From NCBI GenBank assembly GCA_015501605.1, contig JADNRZ010000026.1, positions 62,001 through 126,000 on the forward strand: a stretch of DNA of 64,000 bases. The letters run 5' to 3'. Source of the DNA: Panaeolus papilionaceus. Taxonomy: Eukaryota; Basidiomycota; Agaricomycetes; Agaricales. This document shows, piece by piece, positions 24,673-36,746 of the stretch (positions within the stretch are counted from its first letter, which is position 1; every line of letters begins with the position of its first letter). The notes under the pieces are model-generated. The model did no database searches and was not told the DNA's origin. It saw only the letters and a list, made by a program, of their open reading frames with translations. Both the position numbers and the translations under genes were made by a program.

Positions 24673-25251
24673 TGTTACAATAGCTCGACGGGCGCTTGCG
24701 GTTAAGGCCTTTGAGCTCGTCGGGGTCGGGTTCGGAAGAAGGTTCGTTCATTCAGTTGCGTGATAAGTTCGATATCGTTCTAAGAATGCCACTGTGTACA
24801 CGTGCTACACTGGTATTGTCTTAGAAGAGAGCAAGAGGAGTAAGATTGTCGTAGAAGTGTTGTTCTATTCGAAGTTAAAGAACTAGCTGAAGAACAAGGG
24901 TATAAACTACGGTGTTTATATAGATATCTAGCGAGGCTATGCATGTAAATGCCAAGTAGATAAGGTGAGAAGTACATGAGTCAGAAGTATAGTCCGCAGT
25001 AAGGATGAGTCATAAGTGTGAGAGAGATGAGTTAAGGAAGCGAGTCATAGATAGGAGAATGAAGTGGAGCAACAGCGGGAATAAAGGTGGAGCGGGGTTC
25101 GGAGTTAGGAAGGAGATGTGGGGCTCCGGAGATAGGAAATGGGCGAGATATAAGTACAAAAAGAGATGATAGTACACGGAGATAAGATGAAGAGAGATAA
25201 CAGTCCAGATAAGATAAAGAAAGGAAGGAGAGAAAAAGAGACGACATAACA
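24673..25251. mobile_element. Solo LTR, 579 bp, with 5-bp target duplication
   Basis: It begins TGTTA and ends TAACA (TG...CA rule) and is flanked by an exact TAAAG duplication at 24668-24672 and 25252-25256. The paralogous unit has the empty site at about 38995-39001, with a single TAAAG. No internal retrotransposon sequence remains, so it is a solo LTR left by recombination. It inserted after the tandem duplication. Confidence 0.9.
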
Positions 25252-25256
25252 TAAAG

Positions 25257-25586
25257 TGCTACTGTAGTAGCAGCCCATTTCAACCCCACAACACACTGCC
25301 ATGGCTCGACAAACTCATAAACCGAAGCATTGAATCCCTGCTCCTGCTGCTGCCTATCAAGAGATGACAACGAAGGAGCATCTCTACAAAATCGCAGTTG
25401 ACATTTACTGTGATGAACAGGAGCTTGCTCAGGGTCCCAAGATCAGCTATGTGCCCTGCAGCCTTCGAAAGATTGCTATCTGTGTCTCGGATATTCACTA
25501 CAAGGAGACTGGTATGCTGAGGATGAGGAGGACAGCAGTGGGGAGGATGAGGATGCCGAGGACGAGGATAGGGGCTTGGAGGAGGA
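25257..25586 (+). repeat. Duplicated gene 3'-end fragment with acidic tail, copy 1
   Basis: This matches 39002-39331. A 60-codon plus-strand frame (TTKEHLYKIAVDIYCDEQEL) shifts out of phase with an acidic stretch in the next frame (EDEEDSSGEDEDAEDED). The parent gene is not recognised; acidic C-terminal tails occur in several fungal transposases. In this copy similarity stops abruptly at 25586 where the helicase-bearing segment begins. Confidence 0.5.
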
Positions 25587-25927
25587 TAGTGTTGCCGCGA
25601 GCGCGAGCGAACTCCACTCAAGTTGGGCTCGAGCTTGACGTTTGGATATAAAAGGAAACTCGAGCTCGATCCTAATATAGAAGAGTGGTTTGATGCAGTC
25701 AACAGTAGTCTGTATCTACTTCCGGGTCCGTTGTTGTAGGTCGCCGCCAAGAGAAAAAAAAAGTCACATGTTGAACAAACAACACGGTCGCGCCAATTAA
25801 TTCCCTTTAGGGACACGCGGCCTGGAGTGCGATCACAAGCGCGTCTCAGATTTCGAGACACAACTAACTAGCTAATCATGTAATAATCCTGCCTTAAATA
25901 TATCTTTGACCCCTTGATGCATAAATC

Positions 25928-27963
25928 ATGCCAGCTATCTGGAATACAACAGAAGGCCACGAAAAAATCCGCCAGATTCTGCTTCACAAATGCCCAACCC
26001 CTATTGAGCCCCATATCTATCAGTTGGAAGGGATTGCTGTCTCCCTAGATGGTGAAGATCTCATGGCCACGACAGCGACAGGGTCAGGGAAAACTGGGTT
26101 CTATGCATTTCTCATGCTTGTCATCAAATGCCTCGTATCAAATCCAGATCTCTCTTTGAAGGGTTCAGACACATTTCCGAAGAATCCTGTCATGTTGGTA
26201 GTTCTACCCACAAAGGCTCTGCAATATGATATGGTGTGCAGGTTTTCACTTAATTTATTGTGCCTTCCATTTACCTTAGAGCTGAGTAGCAAGCTGGTAT
26301 GCAGAAATTCGGCCTAGAGGTGGTGGTTGTCAATTCAGATGAAGTGTTGAGTCGGAGGAAACAAAAAGGAGACCTGTGGAGTGAGTGCGTTGAACGTTTC
26401 GATGTCATTCTCATTTCTCCTGAGGAGCTGGTGTCATTAAACTTCAACCAGCTCCTCGCAAACTCGATATTTTTCTCTCGTGTGTGCCGCTTTGGAGTTG
26501 ATGAAGCCCATCTCATAAATACCTGGGGGAAAACTTTCCGAACAGCCTTCAAACAGCTAGGCTTTATGCGCGTTCGCCTTCCATCACGCAACCAGAAATT
26601 TACACCCCTGATTACTACATCTGCAACTATCCGAGAAGGACAGCCAAAGGATAACATTTGCAAAGTTCTTGGACTCAGGGAGGGGTCATATCATTTAATC
26701 CGACGCTCAAATCTGCGACATGACATCCAGCTTTTGTTTCGACCAATGGCTGCTGGACCAGCAGGTCAGACATTCCCTGAATTGGCATGGGTTCTTGATA
26801 GCAGTGAGAAAACTGTCATTTTTACAAAGCACATTGCAACAGGGTTTCGAGTTGGGGCATATCTCTGGAAGGTCGGGTTAACCAAAAAAATGCATGACTT
26901 ACCCAAACGCATTCGTCTATTCAATTCTCTCAATTGGGTTTCTTACAATCAGGAGACCTTGGGATTCCTCAACGACAACCCATACTCAACCATCACAATT
27001 GCCACAGATATTCTGAGTGTTGGTTGGGATAGTCCAGACACAAAGACAGCTATCATTTTTGGTGAACCAAACGATGTTGATGACTTTGTTCAAAAGGTTG
27101 GCCGAGTTGGTCGGGACAGAAGCAAAGTATCAAACCCTCGAGCTATTCTATATTACACCAAAAACGCGATAGCTACAGCAAATGAATTGTGTCATGGGGC
27201 ACAGGCAAGTGCAACGACATCACCTGATGACGAAGACAATACCATGGACATCAGCATGGCACGACTATTGCTTGCCCCATGCTATATGGCAGAGCTGAAT
27301 CGCCAGTATAACAACCCTACACAGGAGGAGCCATGTTTGTGCTCTCGATGCTCATTGAATACAAGTCAATCCGAGTCTGCTGAGCTCGAGTCACTCGTCA
27401 TCTGCAGTTGTAGCAACTGTCTCAAAGAGTCCTCTATTCCGAAACTTGGGCCAAAGAAAGACACAAACACCAAGAAGAAGCCGAGAGCAAAGAAGGGGGA
27501 AGGTGTTTCGAAGGAGATGCGCGAGGTGGCAGTGCAGCAGTTCGATGCATTTGCTCGAACACTTTTTGATGATGATGATGAAAGCCACCTGCCCTTCTAC
27601 CCACCTAGCGCATATCTGACGCTCCAGGTCGCTAACAGTATTATAGACCACATTTATCAAATCAATGTGTCGCAGGATCTCGATACTCACATCAAAGATT
27701 TGCATTGGTTCAAATCCAATGATCCAACATGTGAATCTCATAAAAATACTCTCTTGGGTATATGTGAGGAGCTTCGAAATCAATTTCACAACATACGAGA
27801 GAAGGCGAAGGAATTAAAGAAGATGATGGCGCTACCAGAGGATGCAGCTGAAGTGGAGCCAGATGTTGTTATTCTCGAGGATGCAACTTCATCGAGAAAT
27901 GAACTTGTTGTCTCAGCACCACAGCAGCAAAGGTTGGTTATTCGTATTCCAGCCCGTAAATAA
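25928..27963 (+). CDS. RecQ-like DEAH-box DNA helicase (659 aa)
   Basis: An ATP-dependent superfamily 2 helicase. Exons 25928-26233 and 26290-27963; the 56-bp intron joins LQYDM to QAGMQKFGL. Motifs in order: Q-motif-like PHIYQLEGI, Walker A TATGSGKT (residues about 49-56), motif Ia VVLPTKALQ, motif II DEAH (about residue 173), motif III TTSAT, and in the second RecA domain ITIATDILSVGWD and motif VI QKVGRVGRDRS. After the core is a four-Cys cluster (CLCSRCS...CSCSNC), in the position of the RecQ zinc-binding region, then a Lys-rich linker and a helical C-terminus. No HRDC domain is evident. It reads through without lesions. It is convergent with the DUF6589 gene. This helicase type is multicopy in agaricomycete genomes, consistent with a mobile context. 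Confidence 0.88.
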
Positions 27964-27994
27964 CTGTCATATATCATGTATAATTTAGATTATA

Positions 27995-30900
27995 TTACTT
28001 GTGTATAAAAGCTTCGATCCCATCTAAATCATCTAAATCAATAGGCATTACCCCTGTCGAGAGTAATCCTCCAGCGTCTACAACCTCAGTAAACATTAGT
28101 TCCTCAGTACCAGATAAAACATGCTGAAATGGATATGGTTCAGTATTAAGTTCACCTGCATTATCTGATTCATCATCCGAATCCTCTAACACCACTGGTG
28201 CTGCCATGTCCCTGGTCATCGCTTCGGATTTGCGAAGGAGGTCACGCATACCTGCCGACTCGGAGACCCAACGATCTAGCCGACCATCCTGAAGTTTTGA
28301 AAGGCCATTGGCGAAGTCGTCCTTGACCTGTTCATTGTAGACGCGACCAGGTCGCCGAAGATGTAAGTCATGATCTTTGTACACCTTTAACAGTTGCGTG
28401 ATTTCAGCATTAAGATGGGGCGCTGAGTGACGACCAGAACGAGGTGCCAGTCCAACGGAATTGCGCATTTCGAGTTTGAGGCGAGCAAAGTGATGCAGGT
28501 TGGGTGATATGATGGATCTGATGAAGTCGTCGTCGTATTTGGAGCCTTTCTTGTCAACAACAGCTTCTAATAATCGATTGAAGTACTCCTGCATCAAATC
28601 TGATGCACAAAATGAGCCCTCCCGACCACACAGATTGACAAGTGTTGACCGAAGAATCGCTTCCTTGAGCTCAGAGCTTGACTCAAGCTCCAAGCGAGTA
28701 AGGAACTCCAACAGGTACGTGGTGTACTTGGTGTGTGTTGATCCCGCAAAGGTGAAAAGCATAACCTATAAGCACTTGAACAACTTTCCGATACAAATCA
28801 TCACATAGAACACACCTTTATGACTTCATATACACGTCCCACGTCCCCTTCGGCGACCGCAAAATGGAATTCTCGCGAGAAAATGGCGTCCCGCATGAAG
28901 GCAATAGAGTTTGCTAAACTCTGATCACCGTTTTTGTGTCGGAGACTCGCAGCAGGTGCTGTAGAACTTGTGGTAGACGATGTTGCGGACGGGGTGGGAA
29001 ATGGTCCTTTGGAGCTTAATGGTATGTTTTTAGCCCATGTCGTGTTAACTGTGGTGTCGCCAAGAGCATGATAAATTGCACGAGAACTTGAGTATGTGCG
29101 ATGCAACACTCGGGCATGTGACTCAAGGTCCTCAAAATGAGGGAGTTTCTTGGCAGCTGCTAGGTCTTTGAAGTGTTGAAGTAAATCGGTGCAACCGAGA
29201 AGAATTCTATGAATAAAAAATGAGGATGTGATGAATCGTGGTTCGGCAAAAACTCACCTCCAACAATCAAGCATGCGGCTTAGCAATACACCCTCGAGTA
29301 ACTCGCTTTCTGGATGGAAGTCAACCTTCTTCAGATTAGTGAGAGGTTTCCTTCCTATTTGAGATGCGCTGTGTCCAAGGCTTGCTGGGTCGGGTGACGT
29401 TGATGAGTCGTAGTGGGTTTCGTAAATCCGACTGAGGTCAGTCCAGCCAAGGTGCCAGAGAGCGAGAACAGGTTCCACAACCTCCATGCTCTGCAGGGGG
29501 TCCTTGTGGAACTGCAGATACTTCTTCATCTCGAGTATCTTCTGGAAGGTAAGGCCATCTCCACCAACCAGTATCAACCGGTTGTGGTAATCTCCATCCA
29601 CCTGTCCAATCTGTGCGAGGAAATCCACCAAACCGTCCTTCAATTCGGTCGTGTATGTTTCGTTTTTGCCACTTGTGGAGAGCGAATGGACCGGTGTGGC
29701 AGCTGGATTTAGCCGAACTTTGGCTCCACGAGTTCGGAAGAGGGTATGGACATGTGTCTTGCAGTATTCAAGCTCGGGGATATAAGTGACAAGGGCGCGA
29801 AGCCAATGAAGGGTGAAAATGATGTCAAGATGGGGCTGGTCGATCCACGACATGAGAGCATGCACATTGAGGTTTGCCCGTTCGTTTTTGGTAAGTCGTT
29901 CTCGCCGGTCATTCAGATCCAGGGCCGTGATGTTGACATCCTTGAGCTCATAGAATGTGCCAGCAATACCGATGTTCATTTGAGCGATACGGCCAATTCG
30001 TTGGTCTTGGGGCTTCAGATAGTTTTGAACATTGTCGAGTTGTAGAGCACCGACGACCGTGGCATCCCTACCACGCTTGAAGACGGACGTGGCTTGGTAA
30101 TCTCCCAGCTGTTTCGCGGCATTGTAGATGGTTGAATAGCTGGGCATTTCGCCGACACGGCTTCCAAAGGCTATGAGGTCGGTGGGTGCAGAGTGCGCAA
30201 AGTAAAAAAGTCCTCGCATAAGAGGGAGGAGACGAGCTTCTGGATTCCGGGCAAAGTCGAGTGACGACAGGGCGTTTATACGAACCTAGAAAGAATGAGT
30301 GTGAATAGAGACAACATGAATGACAAACTTACGAGTTCAACAGGTCGGCGCTTTGTCTTTCCATCCTGGGCGCCTCCTGCTACTGATTCCAGAAGTTTAC
30401 ACGTTACAGGCTGTGTCTCCATCTGCAGTTCACCTATCTTCTTGAAGGTTGATGCTCCAACATCGATGCTTGTGAGTTTATGATTTGATGTTCCCCTTAA
30501 ACTAGCATGAAGGCCTGCATCAGGTCTGACCGCCCTTCTCGCCTCAGAGTCGACCTTGTGTTCAATCGTTTGTGCAGCAAAAGATGTAAGAGCAGGACGA
30601 ATAGCTTTTATTTGGTGGTAAGGTACATCAAACGAATACATACTACTTGCATCCTTCCCTGCCTTGCTCAACCGACTATCTGGACCCATCATCCAACAAT
30701 CAATGACATCAATAGGCGAATATTGTGCCCGCCCTTGCAGAAATGCGGCCATGGATTGAGCACGGGATAGCGACCGTCCTCCTGGTGTATCATGAGCAGA
30801 GGTCTTGTATAGAAACTCGCCGAAGGACATTTTGCAGTCCCGGATGGCTTTGTGAATATAGTCGAGTCTCTCGGGGGTGGACTGTGGTGCAGGAGATGGA

Positions 30901-31280
30901 GAAGATGAATATTGAGAGGTAGGGGCTGGAGTGGATAGAAAAGTGGATGTGGTAGAGGTTTGAATATGATTTATGTGGGATAGAGAGAAAGGACTGGAAA
31001 GGGAGGGAGTTGCGAGTTGGGTAGGCCGGTTATGACTCTGTGTGAGTGGTGTTTGTAGATTGTGGTGAACAAGTGATGAGGGCGTGACAGTAAAGTCTAT
31101 CACGCTCTCGCTCTTGTGCAACTTCGTCGGTCTGAGCTGGATCGTGGAGAAGGTGCCGCTTGGATTTGAATTCTCGTCTGTTCTCTTCCTTGACCTCTTC
31201 TTTCCCGTTGGAGTTTGAAATACAGCTTTGTTGAAGTCAAGAATGCCTTGATAGTTGGACTGAGTGTGATTATTTGTCAT
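27995..31280 (-). CDS. DUF6589-domain protein (1045 aa, 4 exons)
   Basis: Exons 31280-30333, 30285-29258, 29206-28816, 28765-27995 sum to 3138 nt, in frame. Residues 1-200 are a low-complexity Ser/Thr/Pro region with a basic KKRSRKR motif that could be a nuclear signal. The middle (about residues 320-660) carries the DUF6589-like core: MPSYSTIYNAAKQLG, ALQLDNVQNYLKPQDQRIG and LILVGGDGLTFQKILEMKK. The C-terminal third has GDVGRVYEVIK, LFTFAGSTHTKYTTYLLEFL, EYFNRLLE and a final acidic stretch (LEDSDDESDN). Conserved acidic residues in the LDN and GGDG motifs recall RNase H-fold transposases, but catalysis is not shown. The family is expanded in mushrooms with unknown function. It appears intact and is tail-to-tail with the helicase. 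Confidence 0.85.
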
Positions 31281-31451
31281 TTTGGGTGCTATTAGATGTT
31301 GGATAGAGTAGAGATAGAGTGAAGTCGGTGTAATCCAAACGATCAACAAACGAAACACGTCGAGAAACGATGCTCACGTGAACTACTTTCGAAATAAACA
31401 AAAGGGAGAGGGCGACCGAAAATGTATAAGATTTTCCCAATTGGGTCGGGT

Positions 31452-32376
31452 TTAACCAAAAGAGGTAGTGAAAGTCCTGCGAAAGTTTTCAGCTGGTGGG
31501 AAAAAAAAAAAAGTAACTCGCACTGCCGCGTCACGAGTAATGAAAGTGGCAGTGCGGTCCCAGATCGGCATATCATGTACAAGTCTACTACTGACAATGC
31601 AAGTACCAATAACATCCATCCCTGCCACAATGTCCATGAGGTATGGAACGGTCCGGCTGAAAACCAACAACCGCACAGGTAATCCCGCGGTGCATAGTGC
31701 ATCCCCAAAAACACGAATAATATACGTCTGCACGGTGTGATCGTCGCATTGATCTAGACCATCTATTACAATGACCAACGGCCTCTGCGGTAGTTCTTGT
31801 TGTTTGAGTTTCAGCAAGGGCTGAATGATGAGCTGGTCGAGCTGTTTTTCCAGGTTGCGTCGAAGAACAATTGGGTCGTGCTGAATCGACCCCGCCACGT
31901 GCTGCTGCATGGCTGGTATTGCCATACAGAGTTGATATGTGATGGTCGGTATGAGCAATCCTCGTCCGCCTAAGTCAGGATGTCGCCATTTGAAAAAGAA
32001 ATTGGCCGCCAGAAGCTCCTTCTTCTCCAAGCGCTCGCACAACGCCCGTGCCATCGTCGATTTGCCGCTTCCTGCTGGTCCAAAGACGAATTTGATTGCA
32101 TTTTGTGATGAGAGAGGACTTGAAGCCCATGCCACGAGGTCGCGCACAACCAAGTTTTGAGCTTTATTAGGCAACTTTGGCTCGTTGCACTGCTCGTCCG
32201 AGTCGTATAAAGCACCTGGTGCAATACATTTGCTGAGTATCTCCATCACTGCGCCAGAAAGTTAGATGAGGACGGGTGCGTAGTTAGCATACACGCGCAC
32301 CATTGGTCCCACTGTAGTGATTGTGCTGCGTAATCACAGAATCTTGAATCATCCCCCTCTCGATAAAAGCCGGCAT
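31452..32376 (-). pseudogene. NACHT-domain gene, copy B, 3' truncated
   Basis: Exon 1 32376-32301 (MPAFIERGMIQDSVITQHNH), intron 32300-32249, exon 2 from 32248. Walker A GPAGSGKST and Walker B LVIVIDGLDQC are intact. After LLVFSRTVPYLMDIVAG the frame runs into a poly-T tract (on the minus strand) and then into flanking DNA, ending at 31452 with an unrelated tail. The ATPase core lacks its winged-helix and repeat region. It is nearly identical to copy C. Either a short truncated NTPase or a dead copy; I favour dead. Confidence 0.8.
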
Positions 32377-33777
32377 GCTTTCTGCGGCGTTGTGTTGGTC
32401 GCTGGTGGAGGATTGGTCGACTAAAAGTTTGTGTGTGAGGTAGGGGCGAAAGCAAGAAGGGGTTGGTCAGTCAAACAGGACGGCCACAGCATTGCCATGT
32501 GTTGTTTCCCACCTCCATTTTCAACGACATGCGTTGTGTTGAGTTGTGTTAAGCAACCGTTTGATATTATCAGGTTGGTCCCCGAGGGTGTAGCCATAGA
32601 CGCGAGTCGTGATGGTGTTCTTGGATGAAGAGCTTATTCTGGTATGTAAACCAAAGGTAGGGTTGGTCGTTGTATGAAGAATAACGATGAGCAACGGGTT
32701 GGAAATACAGCGGATGCACTGCAAGGAAATGAGGCGTTGAAACGTGCCCAGCTATGGTCCGGCTGGACCATTGTAGTATGTTCATGTCTAAAAATGGCTG
32801 CCGCCCATATTGAGGTATGTCCATTTCATAGGCCGACTGTTAAATTGCGTGTTGATGTTTAAGCCGGGTTTGAATCAGGGGCGCTGTCGACTCGTTCAGC
32901 TTTTGCGGCGTACCGTTTCGTCTTTTCCTGCCGCCTCCTTTCTCTGCTGTTCTTGGTTCTTCAGCAAGGAATGTCTCAGGGGCTCCGTTAACATTTACTG
33001 AAGAGGGGATGTGATTTAGCAAGTGTTGAAACACGACTAGGGGATATATGAGCTCTTCAACATCCTGGGCACGCATACCAATGATCCCCGGAACGCACAT
33101 TCCTTGTGAATAAATATTAGCGCACTAAGAGACCTCAGTGAAGGTCGCGTAATGTCTTGAAGAGTGTTGTAATTCTGAATTGAAAATGGCAAAACACGGG
33201 ACATCTCGTCCAAGCTTTCCGTGAAACCCATTTAAAAACTGTCTCGCGACATTGGTAGAACTTTCAGCGTTTATATTGTAGTCTTCCCTCCCCGATAAAA
33301 TACCATAATTTACTGAAAACGCACAGAGAATGTAATTAGGGACGACAAAGACGCAGATTTGATTGATTCACGTACCACTTGGATAAATAAACGGAAAATT
33401 ATCATCCCTAGTTCGTTTTGAAAACACTTGCGAGTTTAAAAGGAAAAATAATCATACCCAAGGACGCTATACCAATCATAGTGATGCTTCCAGGTCAAGT
33501 CAAAGGAGCACACCAGGAGCACACGAAAAGTACCAGAAGATAGATACTTGGCATATGCAACCCTCCAGAATCCGATGCAGCCGTTGGCTTTCCAGGATCT
33601 TTAATTAGCACCACATCAAGAGACATCAAGTCAGGAGGAAAAGCAGTAAGAAAGCCAGCGAGCAAGACACACAGTACTCAATATAGTCACTGATTAGAGC
33701 ACAACAACAACGACAGAGCTCAGCGGACGAGAACAAGTTGAGGAGGTGACGTTGAGGACAACCCCAAATTGATGGTG
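31472..33777 (-). repeat. NACHT repeat unit, copy B
   Basis: Bounded on the left by AGTCCTGCGAAAGTTTTC and on the right by AACCCCAAATTGATGG, both shared with copy C. The 1.4 kb upstream of the NACHT ATG (32377-33777) contains only fragmentary frames, including a charged 80-codon one at 32840-33100 present in all three copies. The right edge joins directly to the truncated HAM1-like copy 2, with no DIRS element, so it preserves the pre-insertion junction. Confidence 0.75.
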
Positions 33778-33861
33778 AAGATGAACTAAGACACGTGGAC
33801 CATGTTAAACTCACACGGTGTGACGTCACCTATGCTCGCCGTCGCTCCCTCTTTCCCTTAG

Positions 33862-35905
33862 GTGGTCCTTGAATGCCAAAAACACGACAATTATCAACAA
33901 TCCATCACCTGGTTACTCGATGCATTTGAAGAGTATCTCATGCACGGACGTGACGTGGCCCAGAAGGGACCTGATCTCGCCCAGCAACATGTAAAGGTGC
34001 GATCTACCTTGACATTTTCGCGTCCTGGATCTCGGTTAATGCTGTTATTTCTTGCGATGTTATTTTTTTTGCGAACATTTAGCAATCCCAACTTGACCTC
34101 TGCATCGCCGAGTTGAGGACCCTCCTTGAGAGGTTTGCAAACGGCCAGTCTATGGATATTATCTTCAGCGCCATCGGTGCTCTCGCTGATGATACCAAAC
34201 GCGACGAGGCTCTGAAGGAGTGGTTCAAGGCTATTAACCTATACATTCGCAAGGTGCGTGTTGTCATCATTTGTCTGAGATAACGAGTAATGATACTAAC
34301 GTGTATGATGACAGGTCCTCCTTGAGCCAGGCTACATCCTTGAACCTGACTGCGACAATCATGGTAATAGGCTCAGGGAGCTTGGCCGAGAGTTTTACGA
34401 CGTCAAGTACCGCAACCATTTCGATAATTTGTTTGAGAGTGTGGGTACTTGGTTCAAGGCTATGGGCGATGATCCTGTATGTTTCTTCTTCTTTTCACAA
34501 CTTTGAAGGCAAAAAACTAATGCGAATGCGCGTAGATCAATAAGCAGTTTGGTGAAGACTGGGCTAGGCTTACCAAGGATCTTTTGTTTGATCAAGAGGG
34601 ATCACTTAAGTTCAAGCCTGAGCTATGGAACGATATCAGGAAGGTCATCCTCCCTACCCTCATCGAAGAGGTACGTCGCTTTATGCTCTATCGTGCTCTC
34701 TCTGTATCAAGATCTAAATATGGTTTTGACAGATCGGTTACATCCCCATTCCTCGCGTCGAGTACACCGACGACTCTCTGGATCTCGTCGTCGAGAACCT
34801 CGTCCTCCAAGGCCGCAACCTCTTCCCCAACATTGTGTCATTTGAGGTGAACAATTACGTCAAATTCTCGCCTTATAATGCCATTACAGGTATGTTTTAT
34901 GTCCCCTTACCACCCTATTCCCCTCTGACGTTAATGCCTACAGACGATCACAAGCACAGCATGATGCTCAGGTTGGAGCATATGCAAGCTGATATGCGCG
35001 ATGTCGCCTTTTATTACCGCAAGAAGACGGGTCTGCCTAAGATGAAGGACAGCGGTATTGCGGATGTCATCGTCGGTGGAAGTGGAATCAGCGTATGTGC
35101 CCTCTGTCCCTTTCCTCTTTCATATTTTCCTAACGTCCACCTTTCTTTACCCTTTTATAGGCCACCGTTAAGCTCGCCTCCGTCAAACACGACAAGTCCT
35201 CCGTATTCCGCGTCCAGACTGTGGATGTCAAAGTCGACTCGCTCAAGTTCTCCATCCGCGACTCCAAGCATGATTTCTTGTACAAAACGCTCAAGCCGCT
35301 CGCTACTGGCCTCATCAAGAAGCAGATCCAGAAGGCCGTCCAGGATGCTTTGAGGACGGGTCTGGAGTACATTGATGGACAGCTTGTTGGTGTCCGCGAC
35401 AGGATGGCTGAGGCGAAGAAGAATGATGGGGATAATAGGGTTAATGCTTTGAAGGAGGTATGTTACCTCTTTTTTATTTAGGGTCTTTGGGAGGTTGTTT
35501 ATTCTGCGGGATGCTGATGCTATGACGTGATTTAGATCTTCCATCAGAAGAAGGACGAGGCTGCATCGCTCAAGACGAACGAGTCGCGCTCTCAATTCAA
35601 GATTGTAAACGACAAAAGAGACTCTATTCTGCGTAGTCATGGGCACCCCGCTGGATGGGTGAATAGGACTGAGGAGAAGAAGGAGGCGGCGGTGAAGGGT
35701 GCTGAGTGGAGGAGCGAAGCGTAAGTGACTTTTGTTTATTTGAGGCTTGTTGAAACCCTTGCCGATGATAATGTGGCTTTGTAGATTCAATATCGTTGGT
35801 GATCATAAGCATGGTCATGCCTCCAAGACTGCTCAACCTGCGACGACGGCGGGTGGTATGACGGGTGCTCAGCCTAATGTGACGAAGGCGACGGCTTACA
35901 ATTAA
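33862..35905 (+). pseudogene. HAM1-like gene, copy 2, lacking its first four exons
   Basis: It begins within what is intron 4 of the complete copy: a splice acceptor CCCTTAG precedes the exon coding VLECQKHDNYQQSITWLLD. The nine downstream exons are all present, in frame and highly similar (about 504 codons), ending with the same THR/ALA-rich tail and stop at 35905. About 389 N-terminal residues, the start codon and the promoter are replaced by the NACHT unit. It could only be expressed by splicing onto an upstream exon from the NACHT side; I see no obvious one. Intron sequences differ from copy 1 more than exons do. Confidence 0.85.
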
Positions 35906-36415
35906 AGTGTGCTGAATCTTTGACGATCATGACGAGACGTTTTTTTGATACGTTTTGGATTTGTAATATACATATGCCCCTATTCCCTTCCCTCCTCTTC
36001 CTCGCTCGTTGACTTATCCATGCCTTTTCATTCATCATTCATCATCGGCTCTTTCCATTTTACGTTTAATGATCTTACGATTCCCTCCCCTTTTAGTTTC
36101 AAGTTAATGAAGTGGACTTGTACAATAAAATGAAATGGCTGTGCCTTGTACTCTCATTTAAAATGTTTTTTGTTCGATGAAAGGATTTTATTATTTTATG
36201 GTATGATTTGTGCAAGAAGGGAGCTTGGTCTTCATAAGCGGTCTCCAAGTAAATTTCGCAAACGCCTTTCTTGTTGTATGGATATGACTTGAACTGCAAT
36301 GGAGGCTGACGCTGCCACATGACACCCATGAGGGCATGTCCTTTCAACGTGACGTATTGAATTAGCTTTCCAATTTGGAAAGTATGCAGTAGTGGTTATA
36401 TAGCTCCCTGCCACG

Positions 36416-36746
36416 ATGCTACAACTTCCTACTCCCAGTCATATCATGGATCCGTTCCACAGGGTGAACGACTACGCTCAAAGTTCTAAATTTTACATAC
36501 ACACAGTTATTGAAAGAAAGTCCAGCCATGCGCATAACCCAATTTGGGGAGCTACTTTGACTAGTGCGTATATCGCTCGCTTGTCTATCTCATGCGTCGT
36601 TGTATCCAGGGTTGACATACTATCATTATGTATGACGTTCAGTTAATGGAATCGCCTACGCAGGCTCCGGATCAACCAAGAGAGAAGCCAAGAACACTGC
36701 GGCGCTTTTGGCACTACAGGATCTCGGTGTCAATACTACTGCCTGA
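36416..36746 (+). CDS. Stand-alone dsRNA-binding-motif protein, copy 2
   Basis: Exons 36416-36563 and 36643-36746, same structure as copy 1 (about 83 aa). Helix 1 DPFHRVNDYAQSS; the second exon has INGIAYAGSGSTKREAKNTA, closer to the dsRBM consensus (GxGxSKKxAKNxAA) than copy 1. It ends ALLALQDLGVNTTA. No lesions. It follows truncated HAM1-like copy 2 by 0.5 kb on the same strand. Confidence 0.7.

Larger units (their letters stand above)
25587..31470. mobile_element. Candidate two-gene mobile segment: RecQ-like helicase plus DUF6589 gene
   Basis: A 5.9 kb block present in tandem unit 1 but absent from unit 2, where a different 280 bp (39332-39613) lies between the same neighbours. It holds just two convergent genes whose stops are 31 bp apart. 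A 5-bp TAGTG occurs at both edges (25587-25591 and 31466-31470), which may be a target duplication or chance, because unit 2 does not show a clean empty site. I found no terminal inverted repeats. The mobility of this pair is inference. Confidence 0.5.

Noticed and set aside
25032..25370. Minus-strand hydrophobic frames over the solo LTR
   Set aside because: They lie within the LTR, whose TG...CA ends and target duplication explain the sequence; no protein support.
25364..25651. Arg/Met-rich 95-codon plus-strand frame
   Set aside because: It is the wrong frame of the acidic GAGGAT-rich tail; the same region in the other copy ends differently, so it is a gene fragment and not a gene.
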